Assembly (NCBI GenBank): GCA_019426215.1
Contig: CM033391.1
Coordinates: forward strand, 15,178,708-15,242,707
Direction: 5' to 3'
DNA length: 64,000 bases
Source: Buddleja alternifolia
Taxonomy: Eukaryota; Streptophyta; Magnoliopsida; Lamiales; Scrophulariaceae
The translations under genes were made by a program, and so were the position numbers. This document shows, in pieces, positions 9,340 through 21,382 of this stretch. Every line of letters begins with the position of its first letter. Positions within the stretch are counted from its first letter, which is position 1. The notes below the pieces were generated by a model. It saw nothing but the letters and a program-made list of their open reading frames with translations. It ran no database searches and had not been told where the DNA came from.

Positions 9340-10422
9340 GCTGAATTTGAGTCTGTGAAGGTGTATAAGCACTCTTTATCTATCACCCGCAAACCAATCA
9401 TTCCCAAGGGAGGTCTCCAATTTGGTCAGTCACCAAAAGAGATAAATATATTGTGTCGAATTCATACGTTGGGTTAGGACACCTTTATTGAAGGACCTCG
9501 CTATTCTTGTAGGCCTATGGTTTATGAATTCTATTCTACGGCTCGAGCGAGTCTATCTGTTGCCACAAAAGAATTACGGGGGCATGTGCGAGGTACCACT
9601 ATCCGATTTGACCAAAAAAACACTCAATACTATTTTGGGATTGAAAATCGAGGAACATGGACTTTTCTGTGATAGCCGATGTGATCTGTATTGAGAATAC
9701 GCAATGGAACCTGTCCAAGGCTACTCGACTTCATATTAACATGCCTCAAGCCCATTTAAAGACGGAGGCCAACCTTTGGCTACATTTTATCTGCTCTAGA
9801 CTTACCCCTACCGTGAGTAAGCCTAAGGTCACAATCCCAAGGGCTATATTAATTTATTAAATCAGGAGGGATCAGCACGTCGACATTGGTCGGGTGATTT
9901 GCAACTCATTTCTTGAGCTATTAATAGTTGCCTTCACAAGGGAGCTAATTTAGTATTTCTCTTTCTCATCACCGAGTTGTGCTCCCGCTAGAAACGACTC
10001 TTTCGCCCTCATAACTTCACCATGGACGAGCCTTCTCCCATCACTTGGGCCTCACTTAAGACCTCGACTGTTCTTAATTCTCCGGCTGAGGACGTCAATC
10101 CAACTACAGATGAGACTAACCCTATTCAGAATCCTATTTTGGGTCCTATTGCCCGTTGACTGTTTCTCTGCGGGATCAGCACATCGACATTGGTCGGATG
10201 ATTTGCAACTCATTTCTCGAGGCTATGAAGAGTTTCCTTCACAAGCGAGCTAATTTAGGATTTCCCTCTCTCATCACCGAGTTGTGCTCCCGCCAGAAAT
10301 GACTCTTCCGCCCTCATGACTTCATCATGGACGAGCCTTCTCCCATCACTTGCGCCTCACTTAAGACCTCGACTGTTCTTATTGCTCCGACTGCGGATGA
10401 CAATGCAACTGCAGATGAGACT
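9340..10422 (+). pseudogene. Second plant transposon protein pseudogene
   Basis: Sense reading gives SLSITRKPIIPKGGLQFG, then CRPMVYEFYSTARASL, RGTTIRFDQKNTQYYFGIENRG, KATRLHINMPQAHLKTEANL, DIGRVICNSFLE and ANLGFPSLITELCSR. These correspond in order to the conserved blocks of the 'putative plant transposon protein' family. At least two stops interrupt it (TAG for an expected Trp at about 9477; TGA at about 9670), plus frame changes. The C-terminal block is present twice because of a 304-bp tandem duplication. The family has no proven biochemical role. Confidence 0.6.
9868..10422. repeat. Tandem duplication, 304-bp offset
   Basis: GGGATCAGCAC starts both copies, at 9868 and 10172. Similarity continues about 250 bp to GATGAGACT (10110 and 10415). 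Both copies encode the same transposon-protein C-terminal block (DIGR-I-NSFLE and MDEPSPIT). Scattered substitutions show that the duplication is old. Confidence 0.9.
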
Positions 10423-10425
10423 TTA

Positions 10426-10884
10426 ACATCACGTGTGCTCCCACTACTTTTCAAATTCCATCATCCACTAACAGAACAAGGGAAATGTAACAATTTCCAA
10501 CGGGCTCGAGCTGCCATGTACCCCATACCTCATTCCACGACTCGTAAGACAATGCTCGGTAATACATGACTGGGCACGACGACCCCATCCACCTCCAGGT
10601 GGTCCTCGAGATGTTTGCCTCACATTTTATGTACGTCCCGAGAACACAATGCAATCATACACTAGTCTGCGTTTAAGTCTGACCCATCAAATTCTCACAG
10701 CATAACAGTAGCCAGGTGGTCCCACGACTCATAGACGACTCCTTAACGAAACTGAAACACATGTGCTCTTCGAATATAACCTCCAGGTTATATAGAATGC
10801 TTATATCCGAGATAAGTACACTTAATCTTTCCATCATTCCACGACTCGTGAGACAATGATGACAAGCCTCGTGTTATTCCCTCT
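10426..10884. other. Non-coding stretch
   Basis: No gene is seen. A short motif (CATTCCACGACTCGT-AGACAATG) is present twice, near 10530 and 10838. The sequence is probably the 3' continuation of the transposon whose ORF lies at 9340-10422. Confidence 0.4.
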
Positions 10885-12864
10885 CACATTTAGTGATGGA
10901 AGGCACTGGACCTAATCAAGAGCTTCCGGGCCCCCGATTTGTCCATTTATGGACTTAATATTTTAATATGGGGTTTTCCACATATAAGGTCTCACTATTT
11001 TCAGTTATTTATCTTTCTTAGGTGATCATGCAACACATCACATCATATATAAGATATAAGCGATAAATAACAATGAGCATACGATACATAAAGCGGTAAA
11101 TGTGATCTTAGTCAAGCCAATCCTAAAACACCCCGAGCCATCAAGGTGTCGACCAATCTAATCTAAGGACCCGGACTGTATACTAAGGTCTTCACAACTT
11201 CACGAGCTTGAACGTGTCCAACTTTGTCTTCTAGATGTCTTCATCTCCGCATTCAAATTACAACAATACAAGAGAAAAAGAAACCTCACCCTCTCATGTA
11301 CAAAAAAATGAAAACATGCACGCAGACCTCAAATTAAAAATGACTAGTCTATGGCTCGACCCAGATCACCACATAATCACATAATACATGCTCGCGTCAT
11401 GCTTTCATAAACATAAATTTACCAATTTTAATTAAGGATAATCTAATTAAATTAGTGGACCAATTAATTATTTTCAAAAAATAAATTTTAAGAAAAACCC
11501 ATGGAAAATCACCATTCTCCATTAATCCGAAATTTAATTCAATTTCCAAAAGTCTAATATTATTCAATTCTAGGAATCAATTAATATCATATTAATTTTT
11601 CAAGAACTAAATAATAAATACACGTTTTGAAAAACCAATAAAAAAGTCCACTTTTCCATATAATCCGAAAAAGCCCAATTTCAAAAATTATTTATTTTAT
11701 TCAATTCCCAAAGTCCATAAAATACCAATTTTATCTCATACTTGGAATTCAAATAAAACTCATAATATTTGAAAGTCCATGAAGAAATCCACTTCTTCAT
11801 TTAATCACAAAGGCCCCAAATTTCAAAATTATCAATTTCATTTTAATATCGAAAGTAAAAAATACCAATTTTATCTTGTCCTTTCAAAATTCAAATGAAA
11901 AGCCATATTTTGAAAACCCATGAAGAAATTCATTTCTTCAAAGGGGCCAATTTCCTAAATTCATTTTATTCTAATTTCGAAAGTCAATAAAATACTTATT
12001 TTATTTCGTCCTTTAAAATTTAAATAAAAGAACCATATTTTCGAAAATTCATGCAGAAGTCCATTTTCAAAAACTGAATTTTATTTTAATATCGAAAGTC
12101 AATAAAATACTAATTTTATTTCGTCCTTTCAAAATATAAATAAAAGCCCATGTTTTTGAAAAGTCCATTTTTAGGTCAAAACCCAAAAATATATGTAATT
12201 GCATTTTAACCCAAAATATAAAATTACAAAATAGCCCCACAAGGCCAAATTGCAATTTATTAAAATTTGGAAAAAGCCTAGGGTTCCAACCCTAGTGGGC
12301 CACCGTCGACACGGCAGCCCGTCTTTGATCATGACGGGGCAGCAACTGCGCTGCCCTGAAAATTGCATCGCCGCAACGGCGATGCTGTCGCTGAGAGCGC
12401 TGCCCGTGGTAGAGGCACAACAACGGGGATTTCTATTTGTGCCTCCACGCGCACAACTCCATTACTGTCTGCGCGTGGAGTCGCAGTAGCAACCCGCTGT
12501 TCGTCTTGGTGATTGGCACCGTGCGCCACCATTCACTTATGACGACGGCAGCAGGTATATCCACGACGGCGTGTGAGCGCAATCGCGGGATCAAGCCTGT
12601 TTTCCATCGCCTTCTTGTGCATGGTGGTACACAAATCCCAAGTGCAATTTTATGACACAAAAACGAAGCAATCCAAGTTTTGTCAAAACGCAATTCATCA
12701 GATTTCAAAAAATTCATTTTTCAGATCTAAATCAATTTTCAGATTTCAAAGATTTTAATCGGTTCAAAAATAAAATCATAAAATTCAATCCATTTTATAT
12801 GTGATAAAATAAATTTAAAGCACCTAAACATAAACACAGACAAAGAATCCGAGCCTAGTCAAAA
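10885..12864. mobile_element. Coding-free internal region of a long-LTR retrotransposon family
   Basis: From CCTCTCACATTTAGTGATGG near 10893 to about 11500 this matches the internal region at 15112-15610 in the same orientation. The rest is AT-rich with a loose repeat of 'ATTTTATTTCGTCCTTTCAAAAT' type units (11680-12180). An abrupt GC-rich island lies at 12290-12640. No reading frame resembles gag or pol. It ends at a primer-binding site on the minus strand (12865-12881). Confidence 0.55.
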
Positions 12865-12881
12865 CTTTGGCTCTGATACCA
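12865..12881 (-). promoter_or_regulatory. Retrotransposon primer-binding site (initiator Met tRNA type)
   Basis: On the minus strand, TGGTATCAGAGCCAAAG follows one base after an LTR end ...CCCAACA. TGGTATCAGAGC is the usual plant primer-binding site complementary to the 3' end of initiator methionine tRNA. It fixes the minus-strand orientation of the LTR at 12883-14388. Confidence 0.85.
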
Positions 12882-12882
12882 C

Positions 12883-14388
12883 TGTTGGGATAAGTGGAAG
12901 CCCCCGGGACGCCGGCACGGCCATAGAACATGGATTTTAAGGCGTGCATGTATATGTATGTATGTATGTGTGTGTATATATATATATATATTCCTTATTT
13001 TATTCTCTTTCCTCAATTAGTTGGACTCCTTTCCAACTAACTGGATATTTTCATATTTATCCAATATCTTTATATATTTTATAAGATCTTTCCTTTTAAT
13101 TAGTTACCTTAACCAACAAGACAAATCTTTCCACCAATATTCCAAATATATATATATATACACACGCACACGTGCATATACATATATATATATATTTATT
13201 AATTAAATATTCCTTCCCAACTTAATATTCCAATATTAAATTATAGGACCATTAACTAATACCAAATAATAAAAAAAAATTCTTGATTAATTAAATTCAT
13301 TTAATTAATCCCTCCATTAATTCACAAAGAATTAACTAGTCAATAGGTATTACACTAAGTTATGTGTGTGACCCCTCAAGCTTATTGACAAGCTAGCAGT
13401 AAGTCCTCCTATAGGCTAGATTAATTATTCTCAATAATTATCTAGACATTGGATTAATTTCACCAAATTAACCCAAGACACCTATTAGTCGTGGATCAAT
13501 GTCTAGCAATGTCATCACGACTTCCTAGATGTCAATGATGAAAACTAAACCTATACGAGTTACAATCTTAATGTGAGTAAAATCCCTTCATCAGTTTCCC
13601 GTTTACGATCTAGGGTATGGCGGTGGTTGAACCACTAATAACCTTAAAAACTATGACTCTGTTGTGACATCTAATGATCAATTTTTCTAAGTCGGGACCA
13701 CCAATCCCTCTTAGAAGACAAATGCTTCGATCAAAGGCTTTCACTGATCATTTAGGTTCTTACAACAGCATAGAAAATACCGGGTGCTTGACCCTGGATG
13801 AATCCCTCGACGACTGCCAATTGTTCCGTTGTACTACCAGACTATACAAAATATACACGCCGTATGACTCTCCTGGAGTGCACGTGCCTATCAAAGTATA
13901 GTGGGTAGTTCCCTTTCCAATGATATCTCAGGTCTAAGGACTAATCTCACACTACGAAACTCAAGGACCCCATGTTCGACAGCGCCAACGAGGAATCCTT
14001 AGAGAGGTTTTTCAATTCCATACTTATCCAGAGTATGAATCTTCACGCATGTATTGGCCATACTAGCCATCGATAATGGAACACGTCAACCTCTTGGGAG
14101 AGTTACATGCACGAACAAGTCTTGACGAGGCCAGTGATATCCTACACAACCTCTATGACTTGGAACATTATTTAGGATTACGGTCTTTGAGAGCATTCCA
14201 TAGGTATCCCGACTGCTTCCCTAACCATATGTAATCCATGAGATCTTTATCTATACTAACATAAGTAATTAACAGTAAAAAAGTATACCATAAAGAAACA
14301 TTCAATATACTTAAAACAAGACTGTCATAGTGTTTTACATTTAAGGTGATAGAGTCCAAACAAATAGCTCGCCGAGCACCTAAAGCCT
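12883..14388 (-). mobile_element. LTR (minus orientation) of the long-LTR family
   Basis: It matches the plus-strand LTR at 15983-17904 in reverse orientation over its first three quarters. Shared landmarks are the GGCGAGC...ATTTGTTTGGACT start, the ACTTCCTAGATGTCAATGATG block, and the AT/GT microsatellite. It ends CCCAACA next to the primer-binding site. It is about 400 bp shorter than the other copy, lacking the segment around AACTCATGTGTTGAGTACG. The start is approximate because the first TG is altered. Confidence 0.7.
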
Positions 14389-14559
14389 TTGATCAAAGCA
14401 TTTTTCTTCTAAGATTTTGAATTAAATCTAAAATTTATGAATGAATTCAGATATGAAATTTTGAGAATTATGAATCTTGTTAATTAGATTAAACAGATAT
14501 GAAATTGAATTCGGAATTCTTGGATAGGATTTAAAATTCAGAAATAAAAATAAAAACTG

Positions 14560-15107
14560 AAGGGAATTGAAAGGAGTGGCGGCTTAGGGAAGAGGCTTGT
14601 GTATGTATGTTTTTCCACTTGGGTAGAGTCTATATATAAATGTATTCCACCTTTTTAAAATGGTTGATGAAGTGATTAAAAATACACACAATTCTTTTAT
14701 TATCTTCTCCCTTTTTCTTTCTCTAAGAATTCTTTCAACTCATGTGTTGAGTACGAAGAACACTAAATATTCCTAACCTTTTTTCCTTAAGCCAAAATTC
14801 GACATTCTCTTGGCTAGCACTGGTAGAGATAATCGAGGGTACGAACTAGGGTATGGATACATCTCAGAGGCGCAACACTTGGGGTGCTAGGGCAAGCTCG
14901 TTCAGGATTTTGTAGCAGGAAGTTGCTTAAAAGGAATTTGCTGTTAAGTTCTTCAAGAGGTAAACACGAGAAAACTTTCTCTTAGGATAGTTTTTGAATC
15001 CGATGGTACCATGTCTACCTAGCCCTAATTTGGGGATGTCGCTTTAATTTTTTAAAATCTGTATTTTCCACTGCGCCGGCATCTCCTCGGTTATACCGAT
15101 CCCAATA
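14560..15107 (+). mobile_element. 5' LTR remnant (3' third only), plus orientation
   Basis: It is about 85-90% similar by eye to 17375-17904, including AACTCATGTGTTGAGTACGA and AACACTTGGGG, and ends CGATCCCAATA. A TGGTA primer-site remnant starts at 15109. The 5' two thirds of this LTR are missing; the inverted LTR at 12883-14388 lies in their place. Confidence 0.65.
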
Positions 15108-15982
15108 GTGGTACCTCTCACATTTAGTGATGGAAGGCACTGGACCTAATCAAGGAGCTTCCGGGGCGCCGGACTTAATATTGTTTAAAAAGGGGTTTTT
15201 CAAATAAGGTCTCACATTTTCAGTTGCTTATCTTTCTTAAGCGACCATGCAAACATGCACATCATACATAGCATAAGAAAATAAGCAATAACAATCACAA
15301 AGTGGTAAATGTGATCTTAGTCAAGCCAATTCCTAAACACCCCGAGCCATCAAGGTATTGACCAATCTAATCTAAGGACCCGAACCCTACACTAAGGTCT
15401 TCAAATATCGATGAGCTTGAACGTCTCCATCTTCCTCTTAAAAATTACAATATTACAAGAAAAGAAAACATGGCACGCAGGCCTCAAATCATAATCATTG
15501 ACTAATCTATGGCTCGACCCGAATCACCAAAAATTCACATAAACATGCCATCATACAAACATGAATTAATATTCACTGTCTTTAATTAAGGATAATCAAA
15601 TTAATTAATGGATCCAAAGACTTTAATTTCTAAAAACCAATTTTAGAAACCCACATGAAAAAGTCATACTTTTTCAATTAATCTAAAAACAATTTCAAAA
15701 ACCTAATTTTATTTAATCTAGAAAATTAACAAAACTCCCATTTTATTTCAACTTCCAAAATTAAATAAACCCTTAATTTTGAAATATAGAACAAACTTAA
15801 AATAATTTTAATTTGAGATTTGAAAACCTTAATTTTATAAAATCACAAATTAGGCTTGCGCTTTTAAATTAAATTGCAAAAATGACCCAAGACCTAAAAC
15901 GCAATTTTAACAAAAAATATTTGAAAATAATGGGACCAAAGTACAAGGGCCAATAGCTCTAGGGCAAGTGGGAGATTGATAG
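15108..15982 (+). mobile_element. Short internal domain of a non-autonomous LTR element
   Basis: This roughly 870-bp segment lies between a degraded primer site (TGGTACC at 15109) and a polypurine tract (AAGTGGGAGATTG, about 15966-15978) right before an LTR start. No coding capacity is visible. The purine tract with this sequence is typical of Ty1/copia-type elements. Confidence 0.6.
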
Positions 15983-17037
15983 TGTTAGGTTCCAGGCGAG
16001 CCATTTGTTTGGACTTTGCCACGTTAAATGTAAAACACTATGACAGTCTTGTTTTAAGTATATTGAATGTTAATTTATGGTATGCTTCATTATTGTTAAT
16101 TACCTATGTTAGTATAGATAAAGATCCCATAGAGTACATATGGTTAGGGGAGCGGTTGGGATACCTATGGAATGCTCTCAAAGACCGTAATCTTAAATAA
16201 TGTTCTAAGTCATAAAGGCTGTGAGATGTGGGATATCACTGGCCTCGCCAAGACTTGTTCGTGTATGTAACTCTCCCAAGAGGTTGACGTGTTCCATTGT
16301 CGATGGCTAGTATGGCCAATACATGCATGAAGATTCATACTTTAATTTGGATAAGTATGGAATTAAACAGTCCCGTTAAGGATTCCTCGTTGGTGCTGTC
16401 GAACATGGGGTCCTTGGGTTTCGTAGTGTGAGACTGGTCCTCAGCCCTGAATGTCATTGGAAAGGGTACTGCCCACTATATTTTGATACGCACATGCACT
16501 CCCGGAGAGTCATACAGTGTGTATATTCTGTATAGTCTGGTAGTACTGCGAAACAAGTGGCAGTCGTCGAGGGATTCATCTAGAGTCAAGCACCCGGTAA
16601 GACCATAGATGGGAAACTGATGAAGAGATTTTACTCACATGAAGACCATAACTCAGATAGGTTTGCTTTTCATCATTGACATCTAGGAAGTCGTGGCGAC
16701 TTTGCTAGACATTGATCGACGACTAATAGGTGCCTTGGGTTAATTTAGTGAACTTAACCCAAGGTCTAGATAATAATAATTAATCTAGCCTATGAGAAGA
16801 CTTACTGCTAGCTAGTCAATGAGTCTGAGGGGTCACACACATAACTTAGTGTAGTACCTATTGGCTAGTTAATTCTTTGTGAATTAATGGAGGGATTAAT
16901 TAAATGAATTTAATTAATCAAGAAAAAAAGAATTTATTATTTGGTTTTAGTTAATGGTCCTATAATTTAATATTGGAATATTAAATTGGGAAGGACTAAC
17001 TAATTAATAAAAGAAAAAGAAATAATATATATATATA

Positions 17038-17074
<37 letters not shown>

Positions 17075-17904
17075 GCACGTGTGCGTGTGTATATATATTT
17101 GGAATGTTAGTGGAAAGATTTGTCTTGTTCGCCAAGTTTATCTATATATATATATATAAATATCTTATAGTATATTTGGTAAGATTTTAGTTGGTTAAGA
17201 TAACTAATTAAAGGAAAGATCTTGTAAAATATATAAAGATATTGGATAGATATTAAAAAATATCTAGTTAGTTAGAAAGGACTCCAACTAATTGAGGAAA
17301 GAAAATAAAAGAAGGAAAATATATATATGCACACACACATATACATACATACATATACACGCATGATTCCCTTATTTTTAGGGAAGAGGCGTGTGTGTGT
17401 GTATGTTTTTCCACTTTGGTGGAGTCTATATATATGTGTACTCCACCTTTTCAAAATAGTTGGTGAAGTGATTAAAAATACACACATGTCTTTAATTCTC
17501 TCCTCCCTTTTTCTTTCTTTAAGAATTCTTCCAACTCATGTGTTGAGTACGAAGAACACTAAATAAATTCCTAACCCTTTTTCCTCATAAGCCAAAATTC
17601 GATATTCTCTTGGCTAGCACTGGTGGAGATAATTGAGGGTATGAGCTAGGATGTGGATATATCTCAGAGGTGCAACACTTGGGGCTCTAGGGCAAGCTCG
17701 TTCGGGATTTTGTAGTAGGGAGTTGTTAAAAGGAAGTTGATGTTAAGTTCTTCAAGAGGTAAACATGAGAAAACTTTCTCTTAGGATAGTTTTTAAATCC
17801 GATGCTATTATGTCTATCTAGCCTTAATTTGGGGATGTTGCTTTTATTTTAAAATCTGTATTTTTCGCTGCGTCGGCATCCCCAGGGTTATACCGATCCC
17901 AACA
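15983..17904 (+). mobile_element. 3' LTR of the long-LTR family (1,922 bp)
   Basis: It starts TGTTAGGTTCC just after the purine tract and ends CGATCCCAACA. It contains a GT/GC dinucleotide run at about 17039-17092 flanked by AT runs, and a plausible promoter region with TATATATA near 17425. Two other LTR pieces of the family (14560-15107 and 17938-18229) flank it in the same orientation and one (12883-14388) in reverse. Confidence 0.7.
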
Positions 17905-17937
17905 GTAGGTTAAATTGGGATAATATATTATTATATT

Positions 17938-18229
17938 GGAACTAGTGGAGATAATCGAGGGTACGAACTAAGGTGTGGATAAACTTAGTGGCACAACACT
18001 TGGGGTGCTAGAGCAAATTCATCCAGAGAGGTGTGGCAGGGAGTTGCTTAAAAAGACGTTGCTTTTTTGTTCTTCAAGAGGTAAACACGAGTAAACTTAC
18101 TTTTTAGTTAGTTTTTGAATCCAGTGGTACCATGTCTACCTAGCCCTAATTTGGGGATACCGATTTATTTTTAAAATCTGTATTTTTCGCTGCGCCGGCA
18201 TCCCTGGAGTTCCCATCGATCCCAGCACA
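17938..18229 (+). mobile_element. Third LTR end fragment of the same family
   Basis: The sequence repeats the last 290 bases of the family LTR (AGATAATCGAGGGTACGAAC ... CGATCCCAGCA). It ends exactly where LINE sequence begins at about 18230, so this fragment marks an insertion or breakpoint inside the LINE ORF2. Confidence 0.65.
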
Positions 18230-19595
18230 AGCCCTGGACTCTTATTTGAGTATATACTAAACATTGCCCTTTTCACTTTCTCTCTACTAAAAGGTTTTAT
18301 AAGTTCCATTTGTGATTCCAAACTAAGTCTGTTTCCTGCCTCAAACACTTTCTCCTCAGTTGCACATACAGTGATCTTTTCAAAGATTTATAATACTCTA
18401 CAAAGTGACTAGTCACATCTGCATAATCAGTTAAGATAGAGTTCCCGATTTGCACAACTCTAGTCGTGTATTGTCTCTTTTTAAGGACCATGTAGAAATA
18501 CCTTGTATTTTGGTCACCAAGGGTTAACCATGTAGTTTTTCTTTCTGATGGAAGAATTTTTCCAGGGGTATATTCTTATCTCTAAATTTTTGTTGTGCCT
18601 CTGTCACCCTCCCTCGTAATATCAGTTAAATAGGTCTTGATTCATGTTCTATTTGATTAACAATAACTCCTCTTGAGCTTGTGTAGCTTGTTTTTCAATG
18701 TCACTGAATGGTATCTTATTCAACTTTTTCAGGGTGTGTTTCCAATGCTTTAGTTTTTGAAAGACCTGGAACGTGGAAGTGCCATTCATTCTCATCCCCC
18801 AACACTGTTCAACAATTGGCAAAAATTGGGCTGAATCTGCCCACATATAACAAAATTTGAATGGGCTTTTTCTTTGTTGAGTTTGCATTTTCATTTGGGC
18901 AACCATAGGACTATGATTAGAAGTGTCTGCTGGTAAGAAGACAACTTCTATCATAGGATACTCCTCACACCATTGGTGATTTATCATCACTCTGTCTATC
19001 TTGGAAAAAAATCCTACTCCCCACCTCATGGTTATTATTCTAGTTAAATTCACATCCTAATTTCCTCCAGTTCACAGAAATAAAGATAGTCTTGAAACTC
19101 AACTACGTCATTAACTGAGATTGAGCCCCCTCCTATTCTATCAGTCACCTTCAATACACAGTTGAAATCTCCTAATATTAGGCAAGGACTCTGAATAGTG
19201 TTTACTATAGCTTTAAGATCCTCCCGTAATGTAACTCTCTTAGCTACTTGATTATAAGCATATACAAAAGTTACCATAATTTTCCTTTTTGTGGTTAGTA
19301 TCTCTACCTCACACTGCATAAGTTGAGCTGTAGACTTAACCCCCTGAATCTTGAAGTAGTCCTATCTCTATATTAAGCAAATCCTTCACCCTGGATTTTC
19401 AGTTAAATTTGTATTGATTCCCCATCCATGACGCATTTTTGGGTAAACTTTTTCATAAGTTTGACACCTTTATTTATGTTACAATATGCCAAATAGCCCA
19501 ATTAGATACTTGTTGTAAAGAGTTATGACCTCTCTCTGTCTCCCTTGGCTATTGAGGCCTCTCACATTCCAACACACTATATTCTCCCTCTTCAT
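18230..19595 (-). pseudogene. LINE (L1-type) ORF2: endonuclease part, truncated before the RT core
   Basis: ORF2 begins at ATG 19595 with ENIVCWNVRGLNSQGRQREV, the start typical of plant L1 endonucleases. Further motifs are LILGDFNCVL with DRIGG (about 19150) and KIDRVMINHQW with LPADTSNHSPM (the SDHSP box altered to SNHSP). The linker ahead of the reverse transcriptase (KKRQYTTRV, then FVEYYKSL, then MFSIYSNKSPG) follows. The frame is broken many times. The sequence stops at NKSPG, where the LTR fragment at 17938-18229 abuts, so the RT catalytic core is absent. Confidence 0.75.
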
Positions 19596-19801
19596 TGATC
19601 ATAATTGTAACTAGGTCTGGTTCAACTACTTAATTTTGCATCTCTCTTTCCAATTGTTTGCATTTGTTGTGGCTTTGTAAGTTCAACAATAGTCATAACT
19701 TGTTTCCCATTTCTTTGTAAAGTTTTCTAAATGGTTCCTGTCTTTTACCCACCTGTATTCTGTTTTAATGAACTGGACCCTTTCTCTATTTGGCTAGAGG
19801 T

Positions 19802-20890
19802 TTACATAATTAGATCTTCATTTTGTTTGATTATCTCAAGATCTGTTTGTTTAGATTTTAGCTGCCAAACATGTCTAGTTCTTTTTTTCATGCACACAAT
19901 TTCGTCATGACCATACCCCTGGCAATATGTGCATTTAGTGGGTTTCCATTCATACTGCACCCTCTGGTCCAAAGTACCGGACAAAATGTTAAATTCAGGC
20001 ATATGATTCCCATTAACCTCAACCAACACCCTTGCAAACTGTATTCTCTCTTTCTTTGTTGTCATATTATCTGCCATGATTGGGGTTCCAACCAAACTCA
20101 CAATCTTACTCAACACATTTTTACTCCAATATTTAAGATCCAGCCCTTCCAGTTGTATCCATGCTGGCACCTGCTCAACTGTCTTCTTGTAATAATTAGG
20201 GGGTTTGTTATCAAAGTGATAGACTCCTAATTGTGTTATAGTATCCTTAGCTTACATTATGTGAAGCTTAACAATAAATAAACCAGGATTCATCAAAACA
20301 ACTTTGTCAATCCCATATTTACCCCTTATACGTTTAATATAGCCATTCATAATAAGGAATGGGGGATTAGTTCTAAGAACATAACATACCACAGAGGATT
20401 TCCAGTATTCAATCTTGGATTGCACATTTTCTGCATCCATCCTTCCCACTTTTTTCCCTTATGTTGTATCTGGTGCCATGTATTGTAGCTTACCCTCTCC
20501 ACTTTGCAACCTTTTGATGTCAAAATTATCCTAGATAGTTTGAATTTTAGGGTGTATGTCAGTAATTTCCGTTCTGGCCTATTGGTGCCCTTTGGTGATC
20601 TTCTCCAGTGATTTCAGCAGAGTTTTGAGCTTCTGAATGCAATCCTTCAGTACCTCTGAGACTTTAGTATCACTATTGTCCAGGGACAATTGCGTTTAAA
20701 CCTTCGTAAGGACCTGTTCCCCCAAATCCATACCTCCAAATTTGTGTGCGAGGAGCCCTCTTAGTCGTGATTCTCTACTGGAGTTTTTGACCGATTATTC
20801 TCCTCCCCTGGCCTCTACCGGCTATTGAACAGGGGGTGTGAGAATGAGCTCTTTACCCGCTTTGGCATTTCTCTTTTTCTTCTTGACCAT
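19802..20890 (-). pseudogene. LINE ORF1 (DUF4283 / zinc-knuckle nucleic-acid-binding protein)
   Basis: The ATG at 20890 starts a lysine-rich MVKKKKRNAKAGKEL leader. The DUF4283-like part is at 20449-20252 (IEYWKSSVVCYVLRTNPPF, then GKYGIDKVVL). The C-terminal frame at 20170-19802 has a CX2CX4HX4C knuckle (CTYCQGYGHDEIVC). Several stops and shifts separate these blocks. ORF1 of plant L1 elements binds the element RNA. Same element and strand as the ORF2 remnant downstream. Confidence 0.7.
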
Positions 20891-21382
20891 GGTCGCGGTG
20901 CACAATAGCAGCGTTCGCCGAGAGAAAAGAAAGAAAAGAAAGCCTATTTTATTAATAAAGTGATTTTTTATTTTATATATAGTTAAATATATGCAAATAT
21001 TTCTATGCATTATATACATTTTTATATTTGTAGATATTATACACACATGTATATATATATATATAATATACATAAATTGTAAAATTATTCCGTTGCGCAT
21101 GGGGCACCCTGGGTTGGTAAACCAAACAACTCATGACCATTAGTGACAAAAAAGTTATTGTCACTATTGATAATCAGTGATGCATGTTTAATTACAATAA
21201 TTGTAGACATCGTTATATTTATGTTGTCACAAACATGTCACCAAACATATGTCAACGTGTCAACAATTGCTTATAGTGACAACTTAAAAGAAATTTTGTC
21301 ACTAAAATTTATTTTTTGATAGAGCAAAAATTATTATTATTCTTTATGTATATCTAATAGCGACTTTGGTGTTGTCACTTTA
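20891..21382. other. Non-coding, target of the solo LTR
   Basis: AT-rich DNA with a short AT run near 21050. Repeated GTGACAA/TTGTCAC motifs (21130-21310) are reminiscent of transposon subterminal repeats, but I find no defined ends. It continues on the far side of the solo LTR after 22905. Confidence 0.4.

Noticed and set aside
12250..12717. Overlapping frames on both strands in a GC-rich block
   Set aside because: No recognisable domain; high GC alone removes stop codons.
12865..12881. A tRNA gene fragment
   Set aside because: Only the 17-base complement to a tRNA 3' end is present, next to an LTR end, so it is a primer-binding site.
21120..21382. GTGACAA/TTGTCAC repeats as a CACTA-type terminus
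   Set aside because: No CACTA ends or 3-bp duplication could be found; the motifs are too short to support a call.
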